From assembly GCA_026392465.1 (NCBI GenBank), contig JAPLCA010000020.1:1-59713 (forward strand): a stretch of 59,713 nt of DNA, written 5' to 3'. The notes below the pieces were generated by a model. It did no database searches and was not told where the DNA came from. It saw only the letters and a program-made list of their open reading frames with translations. Positions 24,374 to 32,217 of the stretch are shown in pieces. The stretch is from Propionibacteriales bacterium. Lineage in GTDB: Bacteria > Actinomycetota > Actinomycetes > Propionibacteriales > Nocardioidaceae. Numbering within the stretch: the stretch's first letter is position 1; every line of letters begins with the position of its first letter. Position numbers and translations under genes: made by a program.

Positions 24374-24760
24374 ATGAGCACGATCGTCGTGGGCTACGTG
24401 GCGAGCCCCGAGGGCGAGGCCGCCTGGACCTGGGCCGTCGACCACGCCCGCAGCACCGCAGCCCGCCTGGTCGTCATCGCGTCGGACGCACCGCACCCGG
24501 ACGTCTCGCCCGAGACCGTCGTGGAGCAGCTCGAGGCGCGGCTCGGCGAGGCCGGTGTCGAGCACGAGGTGGTGCACTTCGTCGGGAGCGGCGGCGCGGC
24601 TGACGCGATCCTCGACCACGCCAACCGCCACGGCGCGTCGCTCGTCGTCATCGGCCAGCGCCGCCGCTCGCCCGTGGGCAAGCTGGTGCTGGGGTCCACC
24701 TCGCAGCGCATCCTGCTCGAGGCCGACTGCCCCGTCGTCGCGGTCAAGGCCCCGCGCTGA
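24374..24760 (+). CDS. Universal stress protein, probably hypoxia-regulated
   Basis: A single 128-aa Usp domain. The ATP-binding motif is kept: VVIGQRRRSPVGKLVLGSTS gives the G-2x-G-9x-G-S/T pattern, so it likely binds nucleotide. The ATG has an AAGGAG ribosome site within AGAAGGAGAACAGC. A perfect DosR-type box lies 118 nt upstream, suggesting induction by hypoxia or nitric oxide through a DosR-like response regulator not seen in this window. It is transcribed away from the GH16 gene and stands before the oxidase gene. Confidence 0.9.
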   Translation: MSTIVVGYVASPEGEAAWTWAVDHARSTAARLVVIASDAPHPDVSPETVVEQLEARLGEAGVEHEVVHFVGSGGAADAILDHANRHGASLVVIGQRRRSPVGKLVLGSTSQRILLEADCPVVAVKAPR

Positions 24761-24824
24761 CCCAGCGCACCACCCCCGCCGCGCGACGCCGCCGCGCGGC
24801 CGTCGCTCGTGACACGATCGACGC

Positions 24825-26177
24825 GTGAGCCTCGACCACCTGCCCGCGGCGATCGTGCAGACCGACCCCGACGTCGTGGCCGGCTTCGCGCACGACGAGG
24901 CGCGCCTGGTGCAACGCTCGACCCCCGTCGCGGTGCTGTCGCCGCGTGACACCGACGAGGTCGTCGCGTGCCTGCGGGCTGCGCGCGCAGCCGGGCTCGC
25001 CGTCGTCACCCGCGGCGCCGGCACCGGTCTGGCGGGCGGTGCCAACGCTCCCGCGGGTTCGGTCGTGCTGAGCACCCGACGACTCGACCGCGTCGTGGCG
25101 GTGGACGTCGAGGAGCGCGTGGCCGTCGTGCAGCCCGGCGTGCTGACCGGTGACCTCCGCGCGGCGGTCGAGGAGGTCGGTCTGTTCTACCCGCCCGACC
25201 CCGGCAGCGTCGCCATCTCGACCATCGGCGGCAACGTCGCGACCAACGCCGGTGGCATGTGCTGCGTGAAGTACGGAGTGACGGGCGACTACGTGCTGGG
25301 GCTCGAGGTCGTGCTGGCCGACGGCCGGGTCCTGCGCACGGGCCGCCGCACGGTCAAGGGGGTCGCCGGCTACGACCTGACCCACCTGCTCGTGGGCTCG
25401 GAGGGGACGCTCGGGGTGATCACCGAGGTCACGCTGCGGCTGCGGCCGGCTCCCCCGGCGCCCGCCACCGTCGTCGCGACGTTCGCCTCGCTGCCCGACG
25501 CCGGTCGGGCGGTCGAGCGGATGACGGCCGACGCGCTCGACGTGTCGCTCATGGAGCTCCTGGACGCGACCACGCTCCGCGCGATCGACGCACACACCGG
25601 CATGGGCCTCGACGCCGCCGCGATGCTGCTCGTGCAGTCCGACCTTCCTGACCCCGGTCCCACGCTGGCGGCCGTCCGGCGCGCCTGCGAGGAGGCGGGG
25701 GCGGTCGACGTCGCGGTCACGACCGACGTCGAGGAGGGGCGACAGCTGCTCGAGGCGCGACGTCAGGCGCTGCCGGCCCTGGAGCGGCTCGGCGACTGGC
25801 TGCTCGACGACGTCTGCGTCCCGCGCCGCGCGATCGTCGCGCTCGTGCAGGGCGTCGAGCAGGTGGCCCGCGCCGAGGGTCTGACGATCGGCGTCTTCGG
25901 CCACGCCGGCGACGGCAACATGCACCCGACGGTGGTCTTCGACCAGCGCGACCCGGAGTCCGAGGCTGCGGCGCGGCGCGCGTTCGACGCGATCACCGCA
26001 CTCGCCCTCGACCTGGGCGGCACGGTGACCGGCGAGCACGGCGTCGGCCGGCTCAAGGCCGGGTGGCTGGCCCGTGAGCTCGACCCCGTCGCCCTCGACG
26101 TCCACCGCGCCGTCAAGGCCGCTCTCGACCCGGAGGGTCGGCTCAACCCCGGGAGCCTTCTTGATGCGAGTCGCTGA
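24825..26177 (+). CDS. FAD-linked oxidase (GlcD/D-lactate dehydrogenase type)
   Basis: The 450-aa protein has an N-terminal FAD_binding_4 domain with GAGTGLAGGA and PPDPGSVAISTIGGNVATNAGG, and a C-terminal FAD-oxidase domain with GHAGDGNMHP and GEHGVGRLK, the metal and active-site histidines of 2-hydroxyacid dehydrogenases. It fits the GlcD-like family oxidising glycolate or D-lactate. No GlcE/GlcF partners are adjacent, favouring a single-subunit enzyme. The GTG has CACGAT 6 nt before it, a possible leaderless start. It may be independent of the stress gene 64 nt upstream. Confidence 0.87.
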   Translation: MSLDHLPAAIVQTDPDVVAGFAHDEARLVQRSTPVAVLSPRDTDEVVACLRAARAAGLAVVTRGAGTGLAGGANAPAGSVVLSTRRLDRVVAVDVEERVAVVQPGVLTGDLRAAVEEVGLFYPPDPGSVAISTIGGNVATNAGGMCCVKYGVTGDYVLGLEVVLADGRVLRTGRRTVKGVAGYDLTHLLVGSEGTLGVITEVTLRLRPAPPAPATVVATFASLPDAGRAVERMTADALDVSLMELLDATTLRAIDAHTGMGLDAAAMLLVQSDLPDPGPTLAAVRRACEEAGAVDVAVTTDVEEGRQLLEARRQALPALERLGDWLLDDVCVPRRAIVALVQGVEQVARAEGLTIGVFGHAGDGNMHPTVVFDQRDPESEAAARRAFDAITALALDLGGTVTGEHGVGRLKAGWLARELDPVALDVHRAVKAALDPEGRLNPGSLLDASR

Positions 26178-26295
26178 GAGCACGTGGACGTCTCCGTGGA
26201 GAACCGGGCGGGTCGCCCACGGACCGTGCCGGTGTCAAGCACGACGGGCCAACCCACTGGAGGATCGTGGATCGTTGGCGACCGAAGAGTTTAGG

Positions 26296-26327
26296 CCATG
26301 AGACTATCACCCATGATAGTCTCATGG
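26296..26327. promoter_or_regulatory. Perfect 13-bp inverted repeat before the ATPase-nuclease gene
   Basis: Arms CCATGAGACTATC and GATAGTCTCATGG flank the loop ACCCAT. The dyad lies 31 nt before the ATG at 26359 and is strikingly AT-richer than its surroundings. The position suits an operator or a promoter-embedded site rather than a terminator. The rest of the 181-nt gap after the oxidase gene shows nothing else. Confidence 0.6.
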
Positions 26328-26358
26328 GTGAGCCTTTTCCCGACCGGAGGTGTGGCAC

Positions 26359-27783
26359 ATGTTCGTGGGACGAGAACAACCACTGCGGGAGCTCACCGAC
26401 CGCCTCACGTCCGTGCGCGAGTCGACGGACGCGAAGCCCGGCAAGGCCGTCCTCATCCGAGGACGGCGTCGCGTGGGCAAGTCCCGTCTCGTCGAGGAGT
26501 TCGTCGAGCGATCCGGAGCGCCCTACCTCTTCTACGCTGCCGCGCGACGCCCCCTGCACGAGGAGCTCCAGCTCTTCGTCGACGAGGTCGCCCGCTCTAA
26601 CCTTCCCGGCGCGGACACCTTCCGCGACCTCACGGTGACGAGCTGGGACGCAGCGCTTCGACTGCTCGCCAGCGCGACGTCTGACACCGGTAGCATCATC
26701 GTCCTCGACGAGCTCCCCTACATCATCGCTCAGGACCCTGCGTTCGAAGGCACCCTCCAGACCGTCTTCGACAGGGTTCTGTCCAGGCATCGCGTGCTCT
26801 TCATCGGCATCGGTTCCGACCTGGCCATGATGGAGGCGCTCAGCAGCTACGACCGGCCGTTCCACCAACGTGCCGACGAGATGGTCGTGCCTGCGCTCTC
26901 ACCGGCCGAGGTCGGCCGCATGCTCCAGCTCGAGCCCGCCGACGCGTTCGACGCGTACCTCGTCACCGGTGGACTTCCGCTGATCTGCGCCGAGTGGAAG
27001 CCCGGCCAGTCCCTGACCGACTACCTGGGCAGCGCGTTCGCCAACCCCACCTCCGCCCTCCTGGTCTCCGCCGAGCGCGCCCTCGCGGCCGAGTTCCCCT
27101 CGGAGGCCCAGGCGCGAACCGTCCTGGGGGCCATCGGCAGCGGCGAGCGCACGTTCACCACCATCGGGCGAGCCAGCGGTGTCACCGCCGCCAGCCTGAG
27201 CCGGGCCCTCACGCTCCTGACGGACAAGCGCATCGTGCATCGGGCCACGCCCCTGTCGACGAAGGCCTCGCAGGAAGCCCGCTACTGGGTCGCCGACTCC
27301 TACCTGAGGTTCTGGCTGGAGTTCGTCGGACCGTACATCCAGGAGGTCGAGCGCGGACGTGGCGACCGCACCCTCGACCGGGTCCAGAGGTCCTGGACGA
27401 CGTGGCGCGGTCGCGCCGTCGAGCCGATCATCCGTGAAGCGATCGATCGCCTCGGCCTCCCGCTCGGACCCGACGGGTCCGCCGGGGTCGTGGGCGGCTA
27501 CTGGACCCGCAAGAACGATCCCGAGATCGACATCGTCGTCGCGGACCGGGCACCCACGGCGAAAGCACTCTTCGCGGTGGGATCCATCAAGTGGCTCGAG
27601 AACGCACCCTTCAGCCGGCGGGACTACGACCGCCTCGTCGCGCATCGACGCCAGCTCCCGGGGGCGACCGACGAGACCCCGTTGCTCGCCGTCTCGCGGG
27701 TATCGACGGAGATCGACGACGTCACCGTCCTCGGCCCCGCCGAGCTCATCGCCGCCTGGGCTTCCGGCGGTCCACACGACTGA
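26359..27783 (+). CDS. AAA ATPase with C-terminal DUF234-type nuclease-like domain
   Basis: ATG 26359 is preferred over GTG 26350 because GGAGG lies 8 nt before it. The 474-aa protein has Walker A (GRRRVGKS, residues 35-42), Walker B (IIVLDELPYI), a winged-helix segment around ASGVTAASLSRALTLL, and a DUF234-like end. In that end E389-I-D391 is followed by G-S409-I-K411-W, where the usual nuclease pattern is GExKW, so the expected Glu is Ser and catalysis is doubtful. Such genes are patchily distributed and often mobile; their role is unknown. It is a single-gene insert with its own palindromic promoter region. Confidence 0.8.
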   Translation: MFVGREQPLRELTDRLTSVRESTDAKPGKAVLIRGRRRVGKSRLVEEFVERSGAPYLFYAAARRPLHEELQLFVDEVARSNLPGADTFRDLTVTSWDAALRLLASATSDTGSIIVLDELPYIIAQDPAFEGTLQTVFDRVLSRHRVLFIGIGSDLAMMEALSSYDRPFHQRADEMVVPALSPAEVGRMLQLEPADAFDAYLVTGGLPLICAEWKPGQSLTDYLGSAFANPTSALLVSAERALAAEFPSEAQARTVLGAIGSGERTFTTIGRASGVTAASLSRALTLLTDKRIVHRATPLSTKASQEARYWVADSYLRFWLEFVGPYIQEVERGRGDRTLDRVQRSWTTWRGRAVEPIIREAIDRLGLPLGPDGSAGVVGGYWTRKNDPEIDIVVADRAPTAKALFAVGSIKWLENAPFSRRDYDRLVAHRRQLPGATDETPLLAVSRVSTEIDDVTVLGPAELIAAWASGGPHD

Positions 27784-27823
27784 CAGAAGGCGAGCGACCA
27801 GACCGCCACGGGCCCGACAGACG

Positions 27824-29518
27824 TCAGGTCGAGAGACCCGGGAGCGCCCGCTCGAGGATCGCGCCCGCGTCGACGTCGGCGTCGAGCGTGCCGAACGCCA
27901 GCCCGCCGCGCCCGTCGAGCCGGCTCGAGCAGAACGCGTCGGCCACGGCGGGCGAGGAGTGCCGCACCAGCAGCGACGCCTGCAGCGTCAGGGCCATCTG
28001 CTCGACCAGCCGGCGCGCCCGGAACTCGATGCTGCCGAGGTCGCGCGCGGCTGCCGCGAGGTCGGCGCCGAGCCGGTCGGCCGCGGCGTCCAGGCGGGCG
28101 TCGCCGCCGCGCGCGAGCCCGATCTCGTGCAGCAGCGCGTCGGCCACCACCGGCTCGCGACCGAGCGCCCGCAGGACGTCGAGCGCGTTGACGTTGCCCG
28201 AGCCCTCCCAGATCGAGTTGAGCGGCGCCTCCCGGTAGAGCCGCGGCATGCCCGACTCCTCGACGTAGCCGTTGCCCCCGAGGCACTCCATGGCCTCTGC
28301 CGTGAAGGCGGGGCCGCGCTTGGTGATCCAGTACTTCCCGACCGCCGTGCCGATGCGTCGGAACGCCTGCTCGTGCTCGTCGCCGCGCAGGGCGCGGTCG
28401 GCGGCGCCCGAGAGCCGCAGCGTGAACGCCGTCGCCGCCTCCGACTCGAGGGCGAGGTCGGCGAGGACGTTGCGCATGAGCGGCTGGTCGACCAGCCGCC
28501 GACCGAACGCCGCACGGTGCTGCACGTGGTGGCCGGCCTCGACGAGCGCCTTGCGCATGAGCGCGGCGCTCCCCGTCGCGCAGTCCAGCCGGGTGCAGCT
28601 CACCATGTCGATGATGGTGCGCACGCCCCGGCCCTCCTCACCCACGAGCCAGGCGACGGCGCCGTCGAGCTCGGGCTCGGACGAGGCGTTGGACCGGTTG
28701 CCGAGCTTGTCCTTCAGCCGCACGACGTGGAAGCGGTTGCGCGAACCGTCGGGCAGGATCCGCGGGACGAGGAAGCAGGACAGGCCGCCGGGCGACTGCG
28801 CGAGCACGAGGAACACGTCGCACATGGGCGCGGACGTGAACCACTTGGCGCCGTGCAGCGTGAACACGCCGGGCTCCTCGGTCGGCTGCGCGACGGTGGT
28901 GTTCGTGCGCACGTCGGAGCCGCCCTGGCGCTCCGTCATGCCCATGCCGGCGAGCAGTCCCTGCTTCTGGGTGGGCACGCGCAGCCCGGGCTCGTAGACC
29001 CGCGACGTCAGGAGCGGCTCGTACACCTCGGCCAGCGCCGGGGCGTGCCGCAGCGCGGGCACGACGGCGTAGGTCATCGTGACCGGGCACCCGTGGCCGG
29101 CCTCGGTGTGCCCCCACACGAGGCTGCCCGCCGTGCGGGCGACGTGGGCGCCCGCACGCTCGTCCGCCCAGGCGGCACCGCCGAGCCCCTCGGAGATCGC
29201 CGTGTCCATGAGCTGGTGCCAGGCGGGGTGGAACTCGACCTCGTCGACCCGGTTGCCGTAGCGGTCGACGACGCGCAGCTCCGGCTCGAAGCGGTTGGCG
29301 TCCTCGGCCCAGCGCTGCGCCTCCGGGCTCCCCGCGAGGCGGCCGAGCCGGCGCACGTCGTCCTCGGCCCAGCCGGCACCCTCGCGGTGCAGCGCCTCGA
29401 CCAGCGCGACGTCGGCCGACGCGTCGTACGGCGCGAGGGGCGGCGCCTGGTTGGCGTCAGGTCCGGTGGCGGTGCCGGGACGGACGTCGCTGACGGTGCG
29501 GGGCGGGGTGAGCGTCAT
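27824..29518 (-). CDS. AidB-like acyl-CoA dehydrogenase family protein
   Basis: The 564-aa protein has the acyl-CoA dehydrogenase fold in the longer AidB arrangement: an N-terminal QAPPLAPYDASAD segment, the GMGMTERQGGSDVRTNTT flavin-binding signature, AKWFTSAPMCDVFLVLA, and CLGGNGYVEESGMPRLYREA with its FAD-contacting residues. AidB in E. coli belongs to the alkylation response and binds DNA. Here no ada gene is near and a PaaX-like regulator is divergent instead. A TTGACA-N17-ATGCTT promoter lies just upstream of the ATG. Confidence 0.85.
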   Translation of the reverse strand: MTLTPPRTVSDVRPGTATGPDANQAPPLAPYDASADVALVEALHREGAGWAEDDVRRLGRLAGSPEAQRWAEDANRFEPELRVVDRYGNRVDEVEFHPAWHQLMDTAISEGLGGAAWADERAGAHVARTAGSLVWGHTEAGHGCPVTMTYAVVPALRHAPALAEVYEPLLTSRVYEPGLRVPTQKQGLLAGMGMTERQGGSDVRTNTTVAQPTEEPGVFTLHGAKWFTSAPMCDVFLVLAQSPGGLSCFLVPRILPDGSRNRFHVVRLKDKLGNRSNASSEPELDGAVAWLVGEEGRGVRTIIDMVSCTRLDCATGSAALMRKALVEAGHHVQHRAAFGRRLVDQPLMRNVLADLALESEAATAFTLRLSGAADRALRGDEHEQAFRRIGTAVGKYWITKRGPAFTAEAMECLGGNGYVEESGMPRLYREAPLNSIWEGSGNVNALDVLRALGREPVVADALLHEIGLARGGDARLDAAADRLGADLAAAARDLGSIEFRARRLVEQMALTLQASLLVRHSSPAVADAFCSSRLDGRGGLAFGTLDADVDAGAILERALPGLST

Positions 29519-29523
29519 GACCC

Positions 29524-29552
29524 AAGCATTGCATCATCACGACAGTTGTCAA
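29524..29552 (-). promoter_or_regulatory. Predicted promoter of the aidB-like gene
   Basis: On the minus strand a perfect -35 TTGACA (29547-29552) is followed after 17 bp by ATGCTT (29524-29529), ending 5 nt before the ATG. A short dyad, GACA-gt-TGTC (29541-29550), overlaps the -35 and is a candidate site for the divergently encoded PaaX-like regulator. Confidence 0.5.
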
Positions 29553-29592
29553 GAATCTGCAAGGCCGATCTGCGAGGATGGAGACTGTGCGC

Positions 29593-30327
29593 ATGGACGT
29601 CCGCCCCCTCAGCGCCCGCTCGATCGTGCTGAGCCTCATGCTCGCGGTGCACCCGCCGGAGATGACGCCGGCCCAGCTCGTGGCGTCCGGCGACGTCTTC
29701 GACGTCCCCGAGTCGACCCTCCGCGCCGCCCTGACCCGCCTGGTCGCCGCGGGCGACCTGGAGCGGTCGGACGGCACGTACCGCATCGGCGCCCGGCTGC
29801 AGGAGCGGCAACGACGGCAGGACGCCGCGCTCGACCCGCCGTACCGGCCCTGGGACGGCACGTGGGAGACCGCGGTCGTGGTCGCCGCCGGCAGGTCGGC
29901 GCCGGACCGCGCGGCCCTGCGCCAGGAGATGGAGCGGCTGCGGCTGGCGGAGCTGCGCGAGGGCGTCTGGACCCGGCCCGCGAACCTCGACCGGCCGCTG
30001 CCCGACTGGCCCGACGACCTCGTCGTGGTGGCGAGCTCGCGCCCGCTCGACGAGCAGGCGCTCACCACGCGCCTGTGGGACCTGGCGGGCTGGACGGACA
30101 CCGGTGATCGGCTGCTCGCAGACCTCGACGAGCCGCGCCCGCCCGTGGAGCGCCTGGCCGTGGCTGCCGCCCTGGTGCGGCACCTGCGGACCGACCCGGC
30201 CCTGCCGCCCGCGCTGCGACCGTCGGGCTGGAACGCGCCACGGCTGGTCGAGGCGTACGCCGCGTACCAGGCCGAGCTGGCGGCGTCCCTCGGTCGCACC
30301 AGCCCCGCCCACGACGCCGCGCACTGA
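29593..30327 (+). CDS. PaaX family transcriptional regulator
   Basis: The 244-aa protein starts MDVRPLSARSIVLSLML, a PaaX-type winged-helix domain followed by a middle region with RPWDGTWETAVVVA and a C-terminal PaaX_C-like helical domain. PaaX proteins are GntR-like repressors that respond to aryl-CoA or acyl-CoA compounds. ATG 29593 is chosen because GGAG lies about 9 nt before it; ATG 29578 is in frame but poorly spaced. The divergent arrangement suggests it controls the aidB-like acyl-CoA dehydrogenase and itself. The tautomerase gene follows after 105 nt. Confidence 0.82.
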   Translation: MDVRPLSARSIVLSLMLAVHPPEMTPAQLVASGDVFDVPESTLRAALTRLVAAGDLERSDGTYRIGARLQERQRRQDAALDPPYRPWDGTWETAVVVAAGRSAPDRAALRQEMERLRLAELREGVWTRPANLDRPLPDWPDDLVVVASSRPLDEQALTTRLWDLAGWTDTGDRLLADLDEPRPPVERLAVAAALVRHLRTDPALPPALRPSGWNAPRLVEAYAAYQAELAASLGRTSPAHDAAH

Positions 30328-30432
30328 CCGGTCCTCCGTGACGGGGTGCCGGACCTCACCCTCGCTCGGGTCGCGCGCCGCGCCGAGCGTGCCGACGATG
30401 AGGTGACCGCGTCCCGACGTCAGGAGCCCCCC

Positions 30433-30825
30433 GTGCCGCTCGTCCACCTGCACCTCGTCGAGGGTCGACGCACGCCCGATGAGGTCCGCCGACTGGCCGA
30501 CGTCGTCCAGCAGACCCTGCTCGACGTCTTCGCCGCGCCCGAGCGTGACCGCTACCAGCTGATCTCCGAGCACAGGCCAGGCCACATGATCGCCGAGGAC
30601 ACCGGGCTCGGCATCGAGCGCACCGACGACCTCGTCATCCTGCAGATCACCCAGCAGGGCCGCGACCTCGACCAGAAGCGCGCGCTCTACGCCACCCTGG
30701 CCGAGCGGCTCGAGGCCGAGTGCCGCCTCGCCCCGTCCGACCTGATCGTGTCCCTCACGGAGAACACCACGGAGGACTGGTCCTTCGGCCACGGCGTGGC
30801 GCAGTTCGTGGAGGGCCTGCTCTAG
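30433..30825 (+). CDS. Tautomerase superfamily protein
   Basis: Start GTG 30433 puts proline next to the initiator (MPLVHLHLVEGR), the catalytic Pro1 of tautomerases after Met removal; AGGAG lies 6 nt upstream. The 130-aa length and segments TPDEVRRLADVVQQTLLDVF and PRDLIVSLTENT-like SDLIVSLTENTTEDWSFG fit the longer MSAD/4-oxalocrotonate tautomerase-like members. Its substrate is unknown. A near-identical copy of the last 108 nt is present at 32051-32158, indicating a local duplication. Confidence 0.82.
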   Translation: MPLVHLHLVEGRRTPDEVRRLADVVQQTLLDVFAAPERDRYQLISEHRPGHMIAEDTGLGIERTDDLVILQITQQGRDLDQKRALYATLAERLEAECRLAPSDLIVSLTENTTEDWSFGHGVAQFVEGLL

Positions 30826-30904
30826 GCCCGACGCGCCACGGGTCCGGCCGCGTCGACCCCAGCACTGCCATGCTGGACCCGCACCCGACGCGGAGGACGG
30901 CAGC

Positions 30905-31834
30905 ATGAGGATCTTCTCGAGGCGCACGGCGGACCGCCCTGAGCCCATGGACGACGCGTTGACGTTCCTCACCGTCTCGGACGCCGACCGCGTCCGCACG
31001 CTCATGCACCACACGCTCGGCGAGCACGGGCTGGAGGTGACCACCCACGCCGATCACGCTGTCGACGCCGAGGGTCGTCAGTTCGGGTTCTGGAACGTCG
31101 CGGCCACGTGCGCCGACCTCGACCGCCGCGACTGGCCGGCCGTGGTGAAGGACCACGTGCGGCGCGTCCTCGAGAGCTTCGACGGGGAGAGCCCCTTCGA
31201 GGGCGCGGACCCCGATGACCAGCGGAGACGCACCTACGTGCGGCTCCTGCCGGACGACGCCCTCCCCGACCTCGACGCGTTCCCGCACCGCGAGCTCGCC
31301 CCCGGCATCATCGAGGCCCTCGCACTCGACCTGCCGGACACCTTGTCGATCTACAACCACGAGAACGCACGGGCCGCCGGCGGATGGGAGCTGCTGCACC
31401 AGACAGGTCTCGAGAACCTCCGGGCCCTCCCGACGGAGCAGGTGGAGCTCGTCGACGCGCACGACGGCGGCGCCTTCCACGTGCTGCTCGGCGACTCGGT
31501 CCACACCGCAAGCCGCGCGCTGCTGCTCCCCGAGCTGCCCGCCGGGGTCGACGACGCCCCGCCGACCGACCTCGGCTGGCTGATGAGCGTCCCGCACCGC
31601 CACCAGCTCTGCTGGCACGTGGTGCGCGACTCGACCGTGGTGTCCGTCGTGAACAGCATGGCGCGCTTCACCGCGCTCGGGTACTCCGACGGCGTCGGCC
31701 AGGTCAGCCCCCACCTGTACTGGTGGAACGGGTCGGCCTACGTGCAGCTCACCCGCTTCGACGACGAGGGCACGATGTCCATCCACGTCGATGACGACTT
31801 CGCCGACGTCCTGCAGCGTGCGATGGGCGACTGA
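30905..31834 (+). CDS. Hypothetical protein, 309 aa
   Basis: An acidic soluble protein with no signal peptide or membrane span. It starts MRIFSRRTADRPEPMDDAL and ends in a region with GQVSPHLYWWNGSAYVQL and DDDFADVLQRAMGD. Overall layout (mixed alpha/beta, many Asp/Glu, an early FWNVAATCADLDRRDW segment) gives no family I can name; a DUF1444-like or suppressor-type protein was considered without firm support. It lies between the tautomerase gene and its duplicated fragment, so it may have arrived in the same rearrangement. Confidence 0.7.
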   Translation: MRIFSRRTADRPEPMDDALTFLTVSDADRVRTLMHHTLGEHGLEVTTHADHAVDAEGRQFGFWNVAATCADLDRRDWPAVVKDHVRRVLESFDGESPFEGADPDDQRRRTYVRLLPDDALPDLDAFPHRELAPGIIEALALDLPDTLSIYNHENARAAGGWELLHQTGLENLRALPTEQVELVDAHDGGAFHVLLGDSVHTASRALLLPELPAGVDDAPPTDLGWLMSVPHRHQLCWHVVRDSTVVSVVNSMARFTALGYSDGVGQVSPHLYWWNGSAYVQLTRFDDEGTMSIHVDDDFADVLQRAMGD

Positions 31835-31861
31835 CAGGTCGGGAGCCGGGATGGACTCCCG

Positions 31862-32030
31862 CGACGCAGGTACCACTCGAAGGTCTCCTCGCGGGGGTCC
31901 GTACCCAGCACACCCCTCGGTGGACGGCGGGCAGGCAGCTGCTCCTCGGCACGTCGCCCACGCGCCCGTCGGTACGCCAGTCCAGCACCTGCTGATCGCC
32001 GTCCATCTCGACGGAGACGTCGGCGCCGGT
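31862..32030 (-). pseudogene. Decayed fragment of the neighbouring propeller-like gene
   Basis: Minus-strand reading gives TGADVSVEMDGDQQVLDWRT and then, after a frame change, EEQLPARRPPRGVLGTD. These align with TGDYVVVGTNQAQKVLNWRT and GEQLPSTGGGRALGGD of the intact gene at 32218-33411. The fragment lacks a start, carries at least one frameshift and is not expected to make a protein. Confidence 0.65.
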
Positions 32031-32050
32031 TCGGCCTGTGCACCGGCGCC

Positions 32051-32158
32051 GAGTGCGGCCTCGCCCCGTCCGACCCGATCGTGTCCCTCACGGAGAACAC
32101 CACGGAGGACTGGTCCTTCGGCCACGGCGTGGCGCAGTGCGTGGAGGGCCTGCTCTAG
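32051..32158 (+). pseudogene. Duplicated 3' end of the tautomerase gene
   Basis: These 108 nt match 30718-30825 at all but three positions, including the stop codon; the changes give Arg to Gly, Leu to Pro and Phe to Cys. No start or catalytic Pro1 is attached, so it is a truncated copy. With the adjoining propeller fragment it fills the 383-nt gap at 31835-32217. Confidence 0.9.
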
Positions 32159-32217
32159 GCGCACGAACGCCGTCGCCCACCCCTCTCCGGGAGCGGGCGA
32201 CGGCGTCGCAGTCGTCG

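Noticed and set aside
26296..26327. Inverted repeat as the terminator of the FAD-oxidase gene
   Set aside because: It is 118 nt beyond that stop, AT-rich, and lies just before the ribosome site of the next gene, so an operator role fits better.
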